A stretch of DNA of 64,000 bases from NCBI RefSeq assembly GCF_022811845.1, contig NZ_CP064266.1, forward strand, positions 434,001 through 498,000, given 5' to 3'. The position numbers were made by a program, and so were the translations under genes. The DNA is from Bacillus pseudomycoides (GTDB lineage Bacteria > Bacillota > Bacilli > Bacillales > Bacillaceae_G). The first letter of the stretch is position 1. Each line of letters begins with the position of its first letter. The notes beneath the pieces are model-generated. The model saw only the letters and a program-made list of their open reading frames with translations, ran no database searches and had not been told where the DNA came from. This document shows positions 45,371 through 54,130 of this stretch, piece after piece.

Positions 45371-45410
45371 TTTAACCGCTTTCATTTTACCTTTTATGAA
45401 AGCGGTTAAA
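45371..45410 (-). promoter_or_regulatory. 15-bp perfect inverted repeat with cre-like arms upstream of the sugar operon
   Basis: TTTAACCGCTTTCAT (45371-45385) and ATGAAAGCGGTTAAA (45396-45410) are perfect inverted copies around a 10-nt spacer, 57 bp before the binding-protein start. Each arm contains TGAAAGCGGTTAAA, which matches the cre consensus TGNAANCGNTNNCA except at the last two bases. It may be a double CcpA site, or an intrinsic terminator of the response-regulator gene with a weak T-tail, or both. I could not assign a clear sigma-A promoter. Confidence 0.65.
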
Positions 45411-45466
45411 AACATCGATTTGTTCGATTTTTGTTATCAAATTGTTCGTTCAACAAAAGTATGGTG

Positions 45467-46633
45467 TCAATTTGTTTTATATAAAGTTTCACATTGTTTG
45501 TCTCGATATTCTGATGGCGTTGTTCCTGTACACTTTTTAAACCATTTACTAAAATATTTACTATTTGAAATACCAATATGCTCCGCTACCTCTTGAATCG
45601 TAAGTGAGGTTGTTTGAAGCATTTGCATGGCAAGTTCAAGTTTTCTTCGTTCTGTAAAAGAATGAAAACTTTCACCTATTATCTTTTTAAAAAGCATACT
45701 AAAATGACTTCTGCTTAGCCCTACCATCTCCGCCACTTCTGAAACAACAATTGGCTCTGATAAATGATTCATTGTATACAAAATAGCCTCTTTAATTGTT
45801 TTTGGCCAATTGTTAATCGTTACTTTATACTTAATCTCAAGTTCTGCAAATTGCTTCATCGATTTAACTGAATCCATCCATTGCTCTATACTGAACAGCT
45901 CCCCTGACGTAATCCAATATAGCTCTTCGTATTTACTCTTTACATCCATAAACATTTGTTCCATCATTTCCTTATATTTTTCATTAAGAAATAAGAAACA
46001 TTGATTCTTTCCACATAATATCTTCACATGTGGATTTGATACCTTTTGATCCATCTCTTGTAATATGAGATGTAATCTCGATTCTGATCTTATAAAACAG
46101 GCATAATACCCATCGTTCATCCATTTCCATTCATTACGAAATAAATCCACAAGTACCTCTTGGAACTGATTTTGAAAACCACATAACCATTGAAAAAAAT
46201 CTTCGTAAAAGAGAGATTTTTGCTGTTCAATCGCTTCCGTTTCCCTATGAATGGTTAACTCTGTTTGAAATTCTCGTAAATATTGATCCAGTTCCTCATC
46301 ATGAAACGATGTTTTCAATAAATAACCTGAAACTCCCAGTTTAATTCCTTCTTGTGCATATTCGAAATCACGATGACAACTTAATAATAATACCTTTGTT
46401 TTCGGCGCATATTGTTTAATCTTTTTCACAAATTCAATTCCATTTACAACAGGCATAACAATATCTGTAATAACTACTTCTGGTTCATGCTGTACAAACT
46501 CCTCCCATCCCCTCTCACCATTTGGTACGTCCGCTACTACCTCCATATTATACGCCGACCAATCTACCGCCATTTTCAAGCCCCTTCGAACAATCGTCTC
46601 GTCATCCGCAATAAGCACTTTTATGCGTTTCAT
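45467..46633 (-). CDS. AraC-type response regulator (YesN-like)
   Basis: The 388-aa protein has an N-terminal receiver domain with phospho-acceptor Asp57 (VVITDIVMP) and the acidic pair Asp10-Asp11. A variable middle follows, then a C-terminal AraC double HTH at about residues 285-385 (VSEVAEMVGLSRSHFSMLFK, IQEVAEHIGISNSKYFSKWF). It should activate the adjacent sugar operon when phosphorylated by the upstream kinase. I chose ATG 46633 (MKRIKVLIADDE), overlapping the kinase stop in ATGA, with GGAGGG 8 nt upstream. Confidence 0.93.
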   Translation of the reverse strand: MKRIKVLIADDETIVRRGLKMAVDWSAYNMEVVADVPNGERGWEEFVQHEPEVVITDIVMPVVNGIEFVKKIKQYAPKTKVLLLSCHRDFEYAQEGIKLGVSGYLLKTSFHDEELDQYLREFQTELTIHRETEAIEQQKSLFYEDFFQWLCGFQNQFQEVLVDLFRNEWKWMNDGYYACFIRSESRLHLILQEMDQKVSNPHVKILCGKNQCFLFLNEKYKEMMEQMFMDVKSKYEELYWITSGELFSIEQWMDSVKSMKQFAELEIKYKVTINNWPKTIKEAILYTMNHLSEPIVVSEVAEMVGLSRSHFSMLFKKIIGESFHSFTERRKLELAMQMLQTTSLTIQEVAEHIGISNSKYFSKWFKKCTGTTPSEYRDKQCETLYKTN

Positions 46634-48330
46634 TTCTGTATCCCTCCCTTTGGCCAAAGAATCTGAACTATAGTTCCTTTCTTTTCTTCTGATTGAATCG
46701 TTAATCCGTACTCTATCCCAAAATGCAATTTAAATTTTTGATCAATATTATATAATCCAAGCCCCCCCTTTTGTTCTGCAGGTGGCTCTTGTAATAAATC
46801 TCGTTTTCGCCTATCAGAAATACCACGACCATCATCGGTAATATGTATACATAAATCTCCATTATCCTTTTCAAATGCTGATAATGTAATAGCTCCTTCT
46901 CCATCATCGAAAGCATGAAAAAATATATTTTCAAATATAGGCTGAAGCGACATTCTTGGAATCTGCTCCTCTTTCATAGAAGATGGGACGTTTTGCGTAT
47001 AAGAAAAATAATTTCCAAATCGAATCTCCTGCACCTTTAAATAATGCTCAATAATAGTTAGTTCACTTTGGAGTGTGACAAGTTCGTTCGCAAAGTTTAA
47101 ATTTTCTTCTAGCACAGCAACAAGATGATAAATCATTTCACTCACATCATTTGCCCCCTGAAGCTTTGCTTTCCATTGAATCGAATTTAATGTATTAAAT
47201 AGCAAATGCGGATTAATTTGATAATGAATTGCCTTAAGCTCAGCTTCTTTTTTCAATTTTTCCTTCTCATATATTTCTTCTACTAATGATTTAATTTTGA
47301 CAACCATTTTATTAAAATTCACAGTTAAATTCCCTACTTCATCTTGTGAATTTACTGGTATATTTGTATAAAAATCTCCTTTACTTACTTGAGATATTGC
47401 ATGATCCAAATTCGTGACATTTTCCGTTAGCTTAGCCGAGATTAAAAATGCCAACATAAAAGCTAGGCATAGCGATACAACAATTCCAATTAATGTAACA
47501 AACAAAATAATTGTAGAGGATTGATAAAATTCTTTTTCTGGAATAATAATTTCTAGACTCCATTTATTTGATGGAATTGGCTTTTCCCAAATGATATCAT
47601 CCTTGTTTTTTTTATAATTTTCATCTGTCGTATAAATCACCTGTTTTTTGTCATCACGAATGGTAATCAGTGCATGCAAATCTGTTTCTAATGAATCAAT
47701 AAACTTAAATAAATCCGTCGCATCTGTTTCCACTAATATCCGGCTATCTTTCAAGCTACCGAATGATGTTTTGACTGGAACAAGTAATCCAATTACTTTG
47801 CTTTTATCAGCTACAGAGTAATGGTTCGGAACATAAATCCCATTCCAATACCCTTGTGATAAATTCCCTTGTTCTTCCCAAAATTTTTCTTGTTTTAGTT
47901 TCTGTACATCTAAATACCGATCTCCATAATAATAACCGCTAGGTGTAATTAAAAAGATTCCCTTCGTTTGTGCTGTTTTATGCGCTTCTAAAAACCTTTC
48001 AAAATTTTTCTCAATAATAAATTCCGAATACGATTTCGGTGCTTCTTTTTTTAAAACAATTAACGTCGGGTCTGATAAATATTCTTGAATATCACTAGCA
48101 ATTAAATGCATATGGCTTAATGTTAATTCAATTTGAGTTTGAAGCTGCGATATAGCAAACTTTCCATAATCCCCAAACTGTTCATTTACAAGATTGGATG
48201 ACTTTTCATATGACATCCAGCTAAACAACATGAGCGGAATAAGTGCGACAACTAAAAAACATGATAATAACTTTAAACGAAGGCTTGTTCGAATTTGTTG
48301 CACCAATCTCCATAATCTAAATTTCGTCAT
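46630..48330 (-). CDS. YesM-type sensor histidine kinase
   Basis: The 566-aa protein has a first membrane span at about residues 20-38 and an extracytoplasmic dCache-like sensor (~40-270). A second span (~273-298) and HAMP domain (~300-352) follow. The His_kinase core (phospho-His369 in AIHYQINPHLLFNTLNS) precedes an HATPase with DDGRGI and GGLGLYNI. The Cache domain probably senses an extracellular sugar or the loaded binding protein. I chose ATG 48330 (MTKFRL); an ATG three codons earlier overlaps the AAGGG ribosome site. A 30-bp palindrome lies upstream. Confidence 0.93.
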   Translation of the reverse strand: MTKFRLWRLVQQIRTSLRLKLLSCFLVVALIPLMLFSWMSYEKSSNLVNEQFGDYGKFAISQLQTQIELTLSHMHLIASDIQEYLSDPTLIVLKKEAPKSYSEFIIEKNFERFLEAHKTAQTKGIFLITPSGYYYGDRYLDVQKLKQEKFWEEQGNLSQGYWNGIYVPNHYSVADKSKVIGLLVPVKTSFGSLKDSRILVETDATDLFKFIDSLETDLHALITIRDDKKQVIYTTDENYKKNKDDIIWEKPIPSNKWSLEIIIPEKEFYQSSTIILFVTLIGIVVSLCLAFMLAFLISAKLTENVTNLDHAISQVSKGDFYTNIPVNSQDEVGNLTVNFNKMVVKIKSLVEEIYEKEKLKKEAELKAIHYQINPHLLFNTLNSIQWKAKLQGANDVSEMIYHLVAVLEENLNFANELVTLQSELTIIEHYLKVQEIRFGNYFSYTQNVPSSMKEEQIPRMSLQPIFENIFFHAFDDGEGAITLSAFEKDNGDLCIHITDDGRGISDRRKRDLLQEPPAEQKGGLGLYNIDQKFKLHFGIEYGLTIQSEEKKGTIVQILWPKGGIQK

Positions 48331-48383
48331 TCGCCTCATCCCTTATCCTACTTAATCTATCTTGTTTTTCAGAATATTCTAAC

Positions 48384-48413
48384 TTAACTATATTTTATCA
48401 GAAATATAGTTAA
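48384..48413 (-). promoter_or_regulatory. 30-bp palindrome upstream of the sensor-kinase operon
   Basis: TTAACTATATTT (48384-48395) and AAATATAGTTAA (48402-48413) are perfect 12-bp arms around 6 nt. It lies 54-83 bp before the kinase ATG and has no T-run, so an operator or cis-regulatory site is more likely than a terminator. Confidence 0.6.
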
Positions 48414-48424
48414 AATCTATAAAA

Positions 48425-48456
48425 AAAGAGCGCTTTATTGCAAGCGCTCCTTTTTT
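48425..48456. terminator. Terminator of the cupin-gene remnant
   Basis: AAAGAGCGCTT pairs with AAGCGCTCCTTTTTT; T-runs lie on both strands. It lies directly after the stop of the cupin remnant (minus strand). Confidence 0.85.
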
Positions 48457-48460
48457 ATAG

Positions 48461-48721
48461 CTAAGAAGAATACTTCATCGTTAAATGCAAAACAGCAATT
48501 TCATCTCCAGTATTTTTATAACTATGCTTCTTATTCGCTTCAAACTGAATCGAATCAAATTCATTTAATTCATACACATCATTTTCAACTTAAATAGCAA
48601 CTTGCCCTTTCATAACAGTAACGAGTTCAATTGCCCCTTCATGGTGAGACTCTGGCTCGTATATACTATGGGGCCTTAAACAAGCACGGTGCATTTGCAT
48701 GCAAGTAACAGAAGCTGGGCT
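48461..48721 (-). pseudogene. Beheaded cupin-domain regulator with an internal stop
   Basis: This frame reads a C-terminal cupin domain: RPHSIYEPESHHEGAIELVT..., then KHSYKNTGDEIAVLHLT. It is cut by TAA at 48590-48592 and has lost its N-terminus at about 48721. Proteins with this cupin end are usually XRE-HTH-cupin regulators of about 185 aa, so the HTH is missing. Its normal place, divergent from an exporter gene, agrees with the beheaded exporter on the other side of the junction. It is not expected to be functional. Confidence 0.8.
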
Positions 48722-49200
48722 TTATATCTGGGTTTCTTCCTGTTATTCTCGCAGCTTTCCTATATCCATTTGGTAATCGAGAAATGATGGGAGTTGTAGG
48801 GGGGCGTCTTGATACATTCCAGCGTGTATTAGGAATGGCAATCGGTAGTCTTCCTATAGCAATTATTCTTGGAATATATGGTTTTTGGGCAACGGGTATA
48901 CCAACATCAGGACAGATGCTTCAAGGATTTTTATTAGCATTATGCTCAGGTGTTATTGCCACGATGACGTTTTTCTTTGCAACAGATTTAGCGAAAAATA
49001 ACCTTGCCTTACTAGGTGCTGTAGAAGCAACGCAAGCCGGAACTATGGTATTTACTGTTCTTGGTGAAATCATTTTCTTAAATGGTTCGTTCCCGACCGG
49101 GCTTTCACTTATTGGGATGATTATCATTATGACTGGAATGGTCGTAAATAGCAGTTTAAATCGGTCTGTTCCAGTTTCCCGGCAGAAGAAAACGGCATAG
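48709..49200 (+). pseudogene. N-terminally truncated EmrE-type multidrug transporter
   Basis: The open frame begins after a TAA at 48706-48708 and reads FISGFLPVILAAFLYPFGN..., continuing to a charged C-terminus at 49200. The hydrophobic segments (QGFLLALCSGVIATMTFFF, GLSLIGMIIIMTGMVVNSS) fit the C-terminal half of a drug/metabolite transporter of the EmrE family (PF13536 type), usually around 300 aa. Only about 164 residues remain. The first ATG (48784) is internal and lacks a good ribosome site. It is likely a pseudogene, though a half-size product cannot be excluded. Confidence 0.78.
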
Positions 49201-49210
49201 CAGGACGGTA

Positions 49211-49246
49211 AAAAAGCATGGTTCTTCTTTGAAAACCATGCTTTTT
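49211..49246 (+). terminator. Terminator of the truncated transporter gene
   Basis: AAAAAGCATGGTT pairs with AAACCATGCTTTTT 10 bp after the stop, with a short T-run on the plus strand. Confidence 0.82.
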
Positions 49247-49376
49247 CATGTCATCGAAATTGTATAAGCCTTCATTATTTATTTAATCGGAATATTTTTT
49301 CATTCCTTGTTTATAATTAGAACAGCATTATTCTATGTTATAATACGTACTCATGCATTTTCAAAGGAGGAAAATT

Positions 49377-50042
49377 ATGCTAAAAAAAGGAATTGCTGAA
49401 TTTATTGGTACTTTTGTACTTGTACTATTTGGAACTGGAACTGCTGTTTTAGGCGGCGGAATTGAAGGCATTGGTATTTTAGGAATTGCTATGGCTTTTG
49501 GATTATCAATTGTTGCTATGGCATATAGCATTGGAACGATTTCTGGAAGTCACATAAACCCAGCAGTATCAATTGCCATGTTCGTAAACAAACGAATGAA
49601 TGCTATGGAACTTATCTGTTATTTATTAGCTCAAGTTTTAGGTGGTTTGTTAGGAACTTCAACATTAGTAACGATTTTAAAATCTTCTAATATGTCTTTA
49701 GATAACTTAGGACAAAATGGTTTTGGAAAACTTGGATTATCAGGATCTTTCTTAGTTGAATTTATTTTAACATTCGTCTTTATTTTAGTTATTGTTGCTG
49801 TAACAGGTAAAAAGAGTAACGCACAGTTTGCTGGATTAGTAATTGGTTTCACACTAGTATTAGTTCACTTACTAGGTATCCCATTAACAGGAACTTCGGT
49901 TAACCCTGCACGTAGCTTAGCACCAGCTCTATTTGCTGGCGGAGAAGCTATGTCTCAATTATGGGTATTTATTGTCGCTCCAATTCTCGGTGGTATCGTT
50001 GCTGCTATTGTAGGGAAATTCGTATTAAATACTGAAAAATAG
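49377..50042 (+). CDS. aqpZ: Aquaporin AqpZ (MIP family)
   Basis: The 221-aa protein has six membrane spans and both NPA motifs, HINPAVS (Asn61) and SVNPARS (Asn176). The selectivity-filter positions read Phe41, His164, Thr173 and Arg179, the water-selective pattern of AqpZ rather than the glycerol pattern of GlpF. The start is ATG 49377 with AAAGGAGG 6-7 nt upstream; the frame is open to 49353. TATAAT at 49339-49344 is a plausible -10. It is monocistronic, with a terminator after the stop. Confidence 0.94.
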   Translation: MLKKGIAEFIGTFVLVLFGTGTAVLGGGIEGIGILGIAMAFGLSIVAMAYSIGTISGSHINPAVSIAMFVNKRMNAMELICYLLAQVLGGLLGTSTLVTILKSSNMSLDNLGQNGFGKLGLSGSFLVEFILTFVFILVIVAVTGKKSNAQFAGLVIGFTLVLVHLLGIPLTGTSVNPARSLAPALFAGGEAMSQLWVFIVAPILGGIVAAIVGKFVLNTEK

Positions 50043-50064
50043 CATTTTCAATCTTTCTGAAAGT

Positions 50065-50097
50065 AAAAAAGCGAGCCATATGAGGCTCGTTTTTTTA
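50065..50097. terminator. Bidirectional terminator between aqpZ and the Rrf2 gene
   Basis: CGAGCC...GGCTCG has a 6-nt loop and TTTTTTT on the plus strand and a run of A/T on the other side. It lies between two convergent genes. Confidence 0.87.
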
Positions 50098-50526
50098 CTT
50101 TTGAATTTTCGATTGTAAATTTGTTACAAGCTGCTGAACGGTTACATTTGCAAGTACATTTTCCATCGCTTCTTGTGCTTGCATTAATATAATCTCTAAT
50201 ACCGATTGAATATTCGCTCCTACTGGACATTCAATGTTAGGATTCTCATGGAAAGAAAATAGATGCCCTTCTTCCACTACTTCCACTGCTTTATATACAT
50301 CAAGTAATGTAATCTCATCTAAATCACGAGCAAGCGACGTACCACCTTTTCCGGCTTGGACATCAACAAGACCCGCTCTCTTCAACATTCCTGTAATGCG
50401 ACGAATCACAACTGGATTTGTATTCACACTACCAGCAATCCATTCAGAGGTACAGCGAGAGTTTCGATCTATCGCAAGTAATGTTAACATATGAACACCT
50501 ACTGTAAAACGGCTACTAATTCCCAT
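50095..50526 (-). CDS. ywnA: Rrf2-family regulator (YwnA-like)
   Basis: The 143-aa protein follows B. subtilis YwnA: RFTVGVHMLTLLAIDR, SVNTNPVVIRRITGMLKRAG (HTH) and FHENPNIECPVGANIQSVL. It has just one Cys in the region where Fe-S Rrf2 proteins carry three, so an iron-sulphur cluster is unlikely. The target genes are unknown. I chose ATG 50526 (MGISSRF), 7 nt after GGAGGGG; a GTG two codons earlier lies in the ribosome site. Confidence 0.9.
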   Translation of the reverse strand: MGISSRFTVGVHMLTLLAIDRNSRCTSEWIAGSVNTNPVVIRRITGMLKRAGLVDVQAGKGGTSLARDLDEITLLDVYKAVEVVEEGHLFSFHENPNIECPVGANIQSVLEIILMQAQEAMENVLANVTVQQLVTNLQSKIQK

Positions 50527-50605
50527 CTGCACGCCCCTCCTTTACGTTCATTCTATCAAAAGATGATACCTATTATTATATACTATATTTCATTTATACA
50601 TAAAG

Positions 50606-50642
50606 AAAAAGCATGATTCTCCTTAGAAAATCATGCTTTTAC
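50606..50642 (-). terminator. Terminator of the ABC exporter operon
   Basis: AAAAGCATGATT pairs with AATCATGCTTTT on the minus strand, 3 bp after the permease stop. Confidence 0.8.
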
Positions 50643-50644
50643 TA

Positions 50645-51865
50645 TTATTGCCTCTTTATAAACTTAGCTAAATCTTTAAATTTCACTTTATCAGAGTAAT
50701 TCATCACACCATTGACGAAAATGCGGCTGGTAATCCAATTAATAATTAAAATTGTGACAACTAAAATTGCTAATGTAACGCTAATCTCTAACACTCCTGC
50801 TTCACCGGCTACAACGCGCGAGAACGTAACCATCGGTGTAAAGAATGGAATATAGGAACTGATTAAAACCAGTGTACTATTTGGATCAAATAGCGACTTC
50901 ATACTAATGAAGAATGCTCCCATACCTAAAAATGTAATCGGCAATGCAACTGATTGTAAATCTTCTAACTTAGATACAACTGCTCCAGCCGCTGCATATA
51001 ACATCGCATATAGTAAATATCCTGTAATAAAGTAGATAATAAACATACTAATCACTAATGTATCTAAAGTTGAAAAGTCTAAAGAAAGTCCAAATATTGA
51101 AGCATTATTTAAATCAATCCATCCTAATAAATACGGAATGATAAACCCACAAGCAAGCACAGCAATTTGTAATAAAGCTGTAGCTACAACAGCTAAAATT
51201 TTCGCATACATCATCGTAAGCGGTTTTACTTTTGGAAGCATAAGTTCCATAACACGTGATGCTTTTTCAGATGCAATTGTTGTCCCAATTGCATTTCCAA
51301 ACGAGATAATAAACATATACAACGCAAACGAAAATGCATAACCGATACCAAAGGAAGATGCCCGATCTTTTATTGCCTCTTGCTTCATAGGAATTTCTAT
51401 TTGCAATTGTTTCGCTATTTCCGGAGATACATTATTTTTTTCAATCATTACTGCCGTATACTGCTCCTTCAAATAACTTGCCATAAGGGTAGATGTTGAC
51501 TGACTTGGAAAGCCACTATACATATACGTAACTTCGGGAATGCCATTCTTTTCTGTAATACGGAATAAACCGTCTAAGTCCCCCTCTTCCACTTGCTTAC
51601 GTAACGCATGAAATTCATCTTTTTTTGCCACAGTTACTTTAGCTGACGGGATTAGTTTAGTTAAATCACTTTCTTGTACTTTATATATAGTGCTTTCTGT
51701 TACCACTGCGATTTTATCTTTCCCTTTATCTTTATCAGCAGTAAAGTGGGTAAACGCTACGATCCCAAACACAATTAAAAATAAAATGGCACTCATGATC
51801 AAAGATTTTTTAGATAGAAATGATTCCCTAAAGTAAAATGAAAATACATGAGAAAATTTACGCAT
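50645..51865 (-). CDS. yhaP: ABC exporter permease (NatB/YhaP family)
   Basis: The 406-aa protein has one N-terminal membrane span (about residues 23-43), a large extracytoplasmic domain to about residue 170, then five or six spans, the ABC-2 layout of NatB/YhaP. The conserved ASEKASRVMELMLPKVKP segment near residue 205 links to the ATPase. Family members export sodium or related substrates in some species; the substrate here is unknown. It lies two bases after the ATPase gene. The start is ATG 51865. Confidence 0.87.
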   Translation of the reverse strand: MRKFSHVFSFYFRESFLSKKSLIMSAILFLIVFGIVAFTHFTADKDKGKDKIAVVTESTIYKVQESDLTKLIPSAKVTVAKKDEFHALRKQVEEGDLDGLFRITEKNGIPEVTYMYSGFPSQSTSTLMASYLKEQYTAVMIEKNNVSPEIAKQLQIEIPMKQEAIKDRASSFGIGYAFSFALYMFIISFGNAIGTTIASEKASRVMELMLPKVKPLTMMYAKILAVVATALLQIAVLACGFIIPYLLGWIDLNNASIFGLSLDFSTLDTLVISMFIIYFITGYLLYAMLYAAAGAVVSKLEDLQSVALPITFLGMGAFFISMKSLFDPNSTLVLISSYIPFFTPMVTFSRVVAGEAGVLEISVTLAILVVTILIINWITSRIFVNGVMNYSDKVKFKDLAKFIKRQ

Positions 51866-51867
51866 TG

Positions 51868-52752
51868 CTATTTCGCCCTTTCTACAAATATTTCGTTTAG
51901 CGTTGGCTCTAACATTTTAAATTGTCTTAAGCTTATACCTTGTTCCTGTAATTTTTTTAAAATCGCTAAGGCTTCTGCATCATCATGAACTTTCACATAA
52001 AGTAGTCCTTGTTGTTTTTCGTACGAAATATGTAAGGCTTGCAATGCTTGTTCATTTTCTATCGCATCTTCAATTGTTAAATTACGAAAACCGTATTCTT
52101 TCTTAATATCGCTTAGTTGCCCTTCCACAACCGCTTCACCTTTTTTCAAAATACATACATGTTGACAAAACGCTTCTACTTGTTCCATACGATGGCTAGA
52201 TAAAATAATCGTTTTTCCTTTTTGTACTTGTTCTTCAATAATGTCTGCTAGCATACCAGCATTCACCGGATCAAGTCCGCTAAATGGCTCATCTAAAATA
52301 AGAAGCTCTGGATCATGAATAAGCGCAGCAATTAATTGGATTTTTTGTTGATTTCCTTTTGAAAGCTCTCCCGCTGTTTTATATTTATATTCCGGGATTG
52401 CTAGTTTTTCTAACCATCGATCAATCGCACGGTCTACTTCTTTTTTCGTCATCCCTTCTAATCTACCGAAATAACGAAGTTGATCTATCACTCTACTTTT
52501 CGTATATAACCCTCTTTCTTCCGGAAGATAACCAATTGTTACATCACTTTGAGAAATTGCTTTTCCGTCCCATGTAATCGATCCTTCATTAGGAGTTAAT
52601 AAACCGAGGAGCATTTTAATCGTTGTCGTTTTTCCTGCACCATTTCGTCCAAGTAGTCCTAACACTTCACCTTTTGGTAATGAGATTTCCAATTGATTGA
52701 CTGCTGTTGCTTCACCAAATCTTTTTGTTAAGTTTTGAATTTGTAAACTCAA
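51868..52752 (-). CDS. yhaQ: ABC exporter ATPase (NatA/YhaQ family)
   Basis: The 294-aa protein has Walker A GRNGAGKTT near residue 35, signature LSKGNQQK, Walker B LLILDEPFSGLDP and switch-region SSHRMEQVE, with a family-specific C-terminal ~80 residues. It drives the YhaP-like permease. The start is TTG at 52752, 8 nt after GGAGG, with SLQIQNLTKRFGE in frame. It is first in the two-gene operon. Confidence 0.92.
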   Translation of the reverse strand: MSLQIQNLTKRFGEATAVNQLEISLPKGEVLGLLGRNGAGKTTTIKMLLGLLTPNEGSITWDGKAISQSDVTIGYLPEERGLYTKSRVIDQLRYFGRLEGMTKKEVDRAIDRWLEKLAIPEYKYKTAGELSKGNQQKIQLIAALIHDPELLILDEPFSGLDPVNAGMLADIIEEQVQKGKTIILSSHRMEQVEAFCQHVCILKKGEAVVEGQLSDIKKEYGFRNLTIEDAIENEQALQALHISYEKQQGLLYVKVHDDAEALAILKKLQEQGISLRQFKMLEPTLNEIFVERAK

Positions 52753-53084
52753 ATATAATCCCTCCTCTTCTTCATCATTCTTACAATCTTCTACATGCTA
52801 TGTTGAATACAGGAAAAATATTGCAACATATATAAATTTATTAATTTTTATATCATATTCATCCATCATTTGTTTCATTTAGTTAAAATTGTAAATAAAA
52901 AACTTGTTTTTATCAATTATAATTGTCGTTGCTTATCATATATTACCTTACTTATTATACTAAAATAGAGCATACTACTGTATAGACAAAGGACAATATG
53001 CAAAAATGCATAAAAAAGACTATAAAAAACATTATATTTTAATATATAATATTAAATGATTTAGTTACATCAAGGAGGATACAT
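52753..53084. other. Divergent region before the acid phosphatase gene
   Basis: This very AT-rich stretch should carry promoters for yhaQP (minus) and the phosphatase gene (plus). The latter's AAGGAGG is at about 53071-53077. I see no ORF, no clear inverted repeat and no sigma-A site I can defend. Confidence 0.5.
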
Positions 53085-53912
53085 ATGAAGATAAAAAGGG
53101 CTATTACCACATTATTATCTGTGGCCGTTCTATCTACATCGCTTGTAGCATGTTCAGGAACAACTGAGAAAACTGTGGCCAAAGAAGAAAAAGTAAAATT
53201 AACAGACCAGCAGCTAATGGCTGATTTATGGTTCCAAACAGCTGGTGAAACAAAAGCATTGTATTATCAAGGCTATAATATCGGTCAGTTAAAGCTTGAT
53301 GCAGCTCTTGCAAAAGGTACAAGCAAAAAACCAGCTATTGTACTAGATTTAGATGAAACTGTTTTAGATAACAGCCCTCACCAAGCGATGACTGTTAAAG
53401 AAGGAAAGGGCTATCCTTATAAATGGGATGAGTGGATTAATAAAGCAGAAGCGGAAGCTCTTCCTGGTGCAATTGATTTCTTAAAATATACGGAGTCTAA
53501 AGGTGTAGATATCTACTACATTTCAAACCGTAAAACAAATCAATTAGATGCAACAATTAAAAATCTTGAGCGCGTTGGTGCTCCGCAAGCAACGAAAGAA
53601 CATATTTTACTACAAGATCCGAAAGAAAAAGGGAAAGAAAAGCGTCGTGAACTCATTTCACAATCGCACGATATCGTCCTATTCTTCGGTGATAACTTAT
53701 CTGACTTCACTGGATTTGATGGAAAATCTGTAAAAGATCGCAATCAAACAGTTGAAGAAACAAAAGCACAATTTGGTGAGAAATTCATCATTTTCCCTAA
53801 TCCAATGTACGGTGATTGGGAAGGTTCTCTATATGATTACAACTTCAAAAAATCTGATGCAGAAAAAGATAAAATTCGTCGTGATAACTTAAAATCATTC
53901 GAAGTAAAATAG
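53085..53912 (+). CDS. HAD-family acid phosphatase / 5'-nucleotidase lipoprotein e(P4)
   Basis: The 275-aa protein has a lipoprotein signal with Cys23 (SLVAC) and so should sit on the outer face of the membrane. The HAD motif I is VLDLDETVLDN (nucleophile Asp88, Asp90), motif II is YYISNRK, and motif IV is FFGDNLSDFTG. This arrangement fits class C acid phosphatase / e(P4), which removes phosphate from nucleotides outside the cell. The start is ATG 53085 with AAGGAGG. It stands alone and ends in its own terminator. Confidence 0.92.
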   Translation: MKIKRAITTLLSVAVLSTSLVACSGTTEKTVAKEEKVKLTDQQLMADLWFQTAGETKALYYQGYNIGQLKLDAALAKGTSKKPAIVLDLDETVLDNSPHQAMTVKEGKGYPYKWDEWINKAEAEALPGAIDFLKYTESKGVDIYYISNRKTNQLDATIKNLERVGAPQATKEHILLQDPKEKGKEKRRELISQSHDIVLFFGDNLSDFTGFDGKSVKDRNQTVEETKAQFGEKFIIFPNPMYGDWEGSLYDYNFKKSDAEKDKIRRDNLKSFEVK

Positions 53913-53940
53913 TAAAAGGATGGCATAGGCCATCCTTTTA
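53913..53940 (+). terminator. Terminator of the phosphatase gene
   Basis: TAAAAGGATGGC pairs with GCCATCCTTTTA around a 4-nt loop, starting 1 bp after the stop; a short T-tract follows. Confidence 0.85.
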
Positions 53941-54130
53941 CTATTTTATCCTAATCTAATCATACACATATCTGAATGTTACATATATAATTCAACAAAA
54001 TCACACATTTTTTGACATTTTCTTTGCAATTCTATTACGTTATGACTCTTATATTTCTTTTTATAATAACTAGACTTATAATAAAGACTATTAGACAAAC
54101 TATACGAAAGGACTGAAATTACACAGCGTT

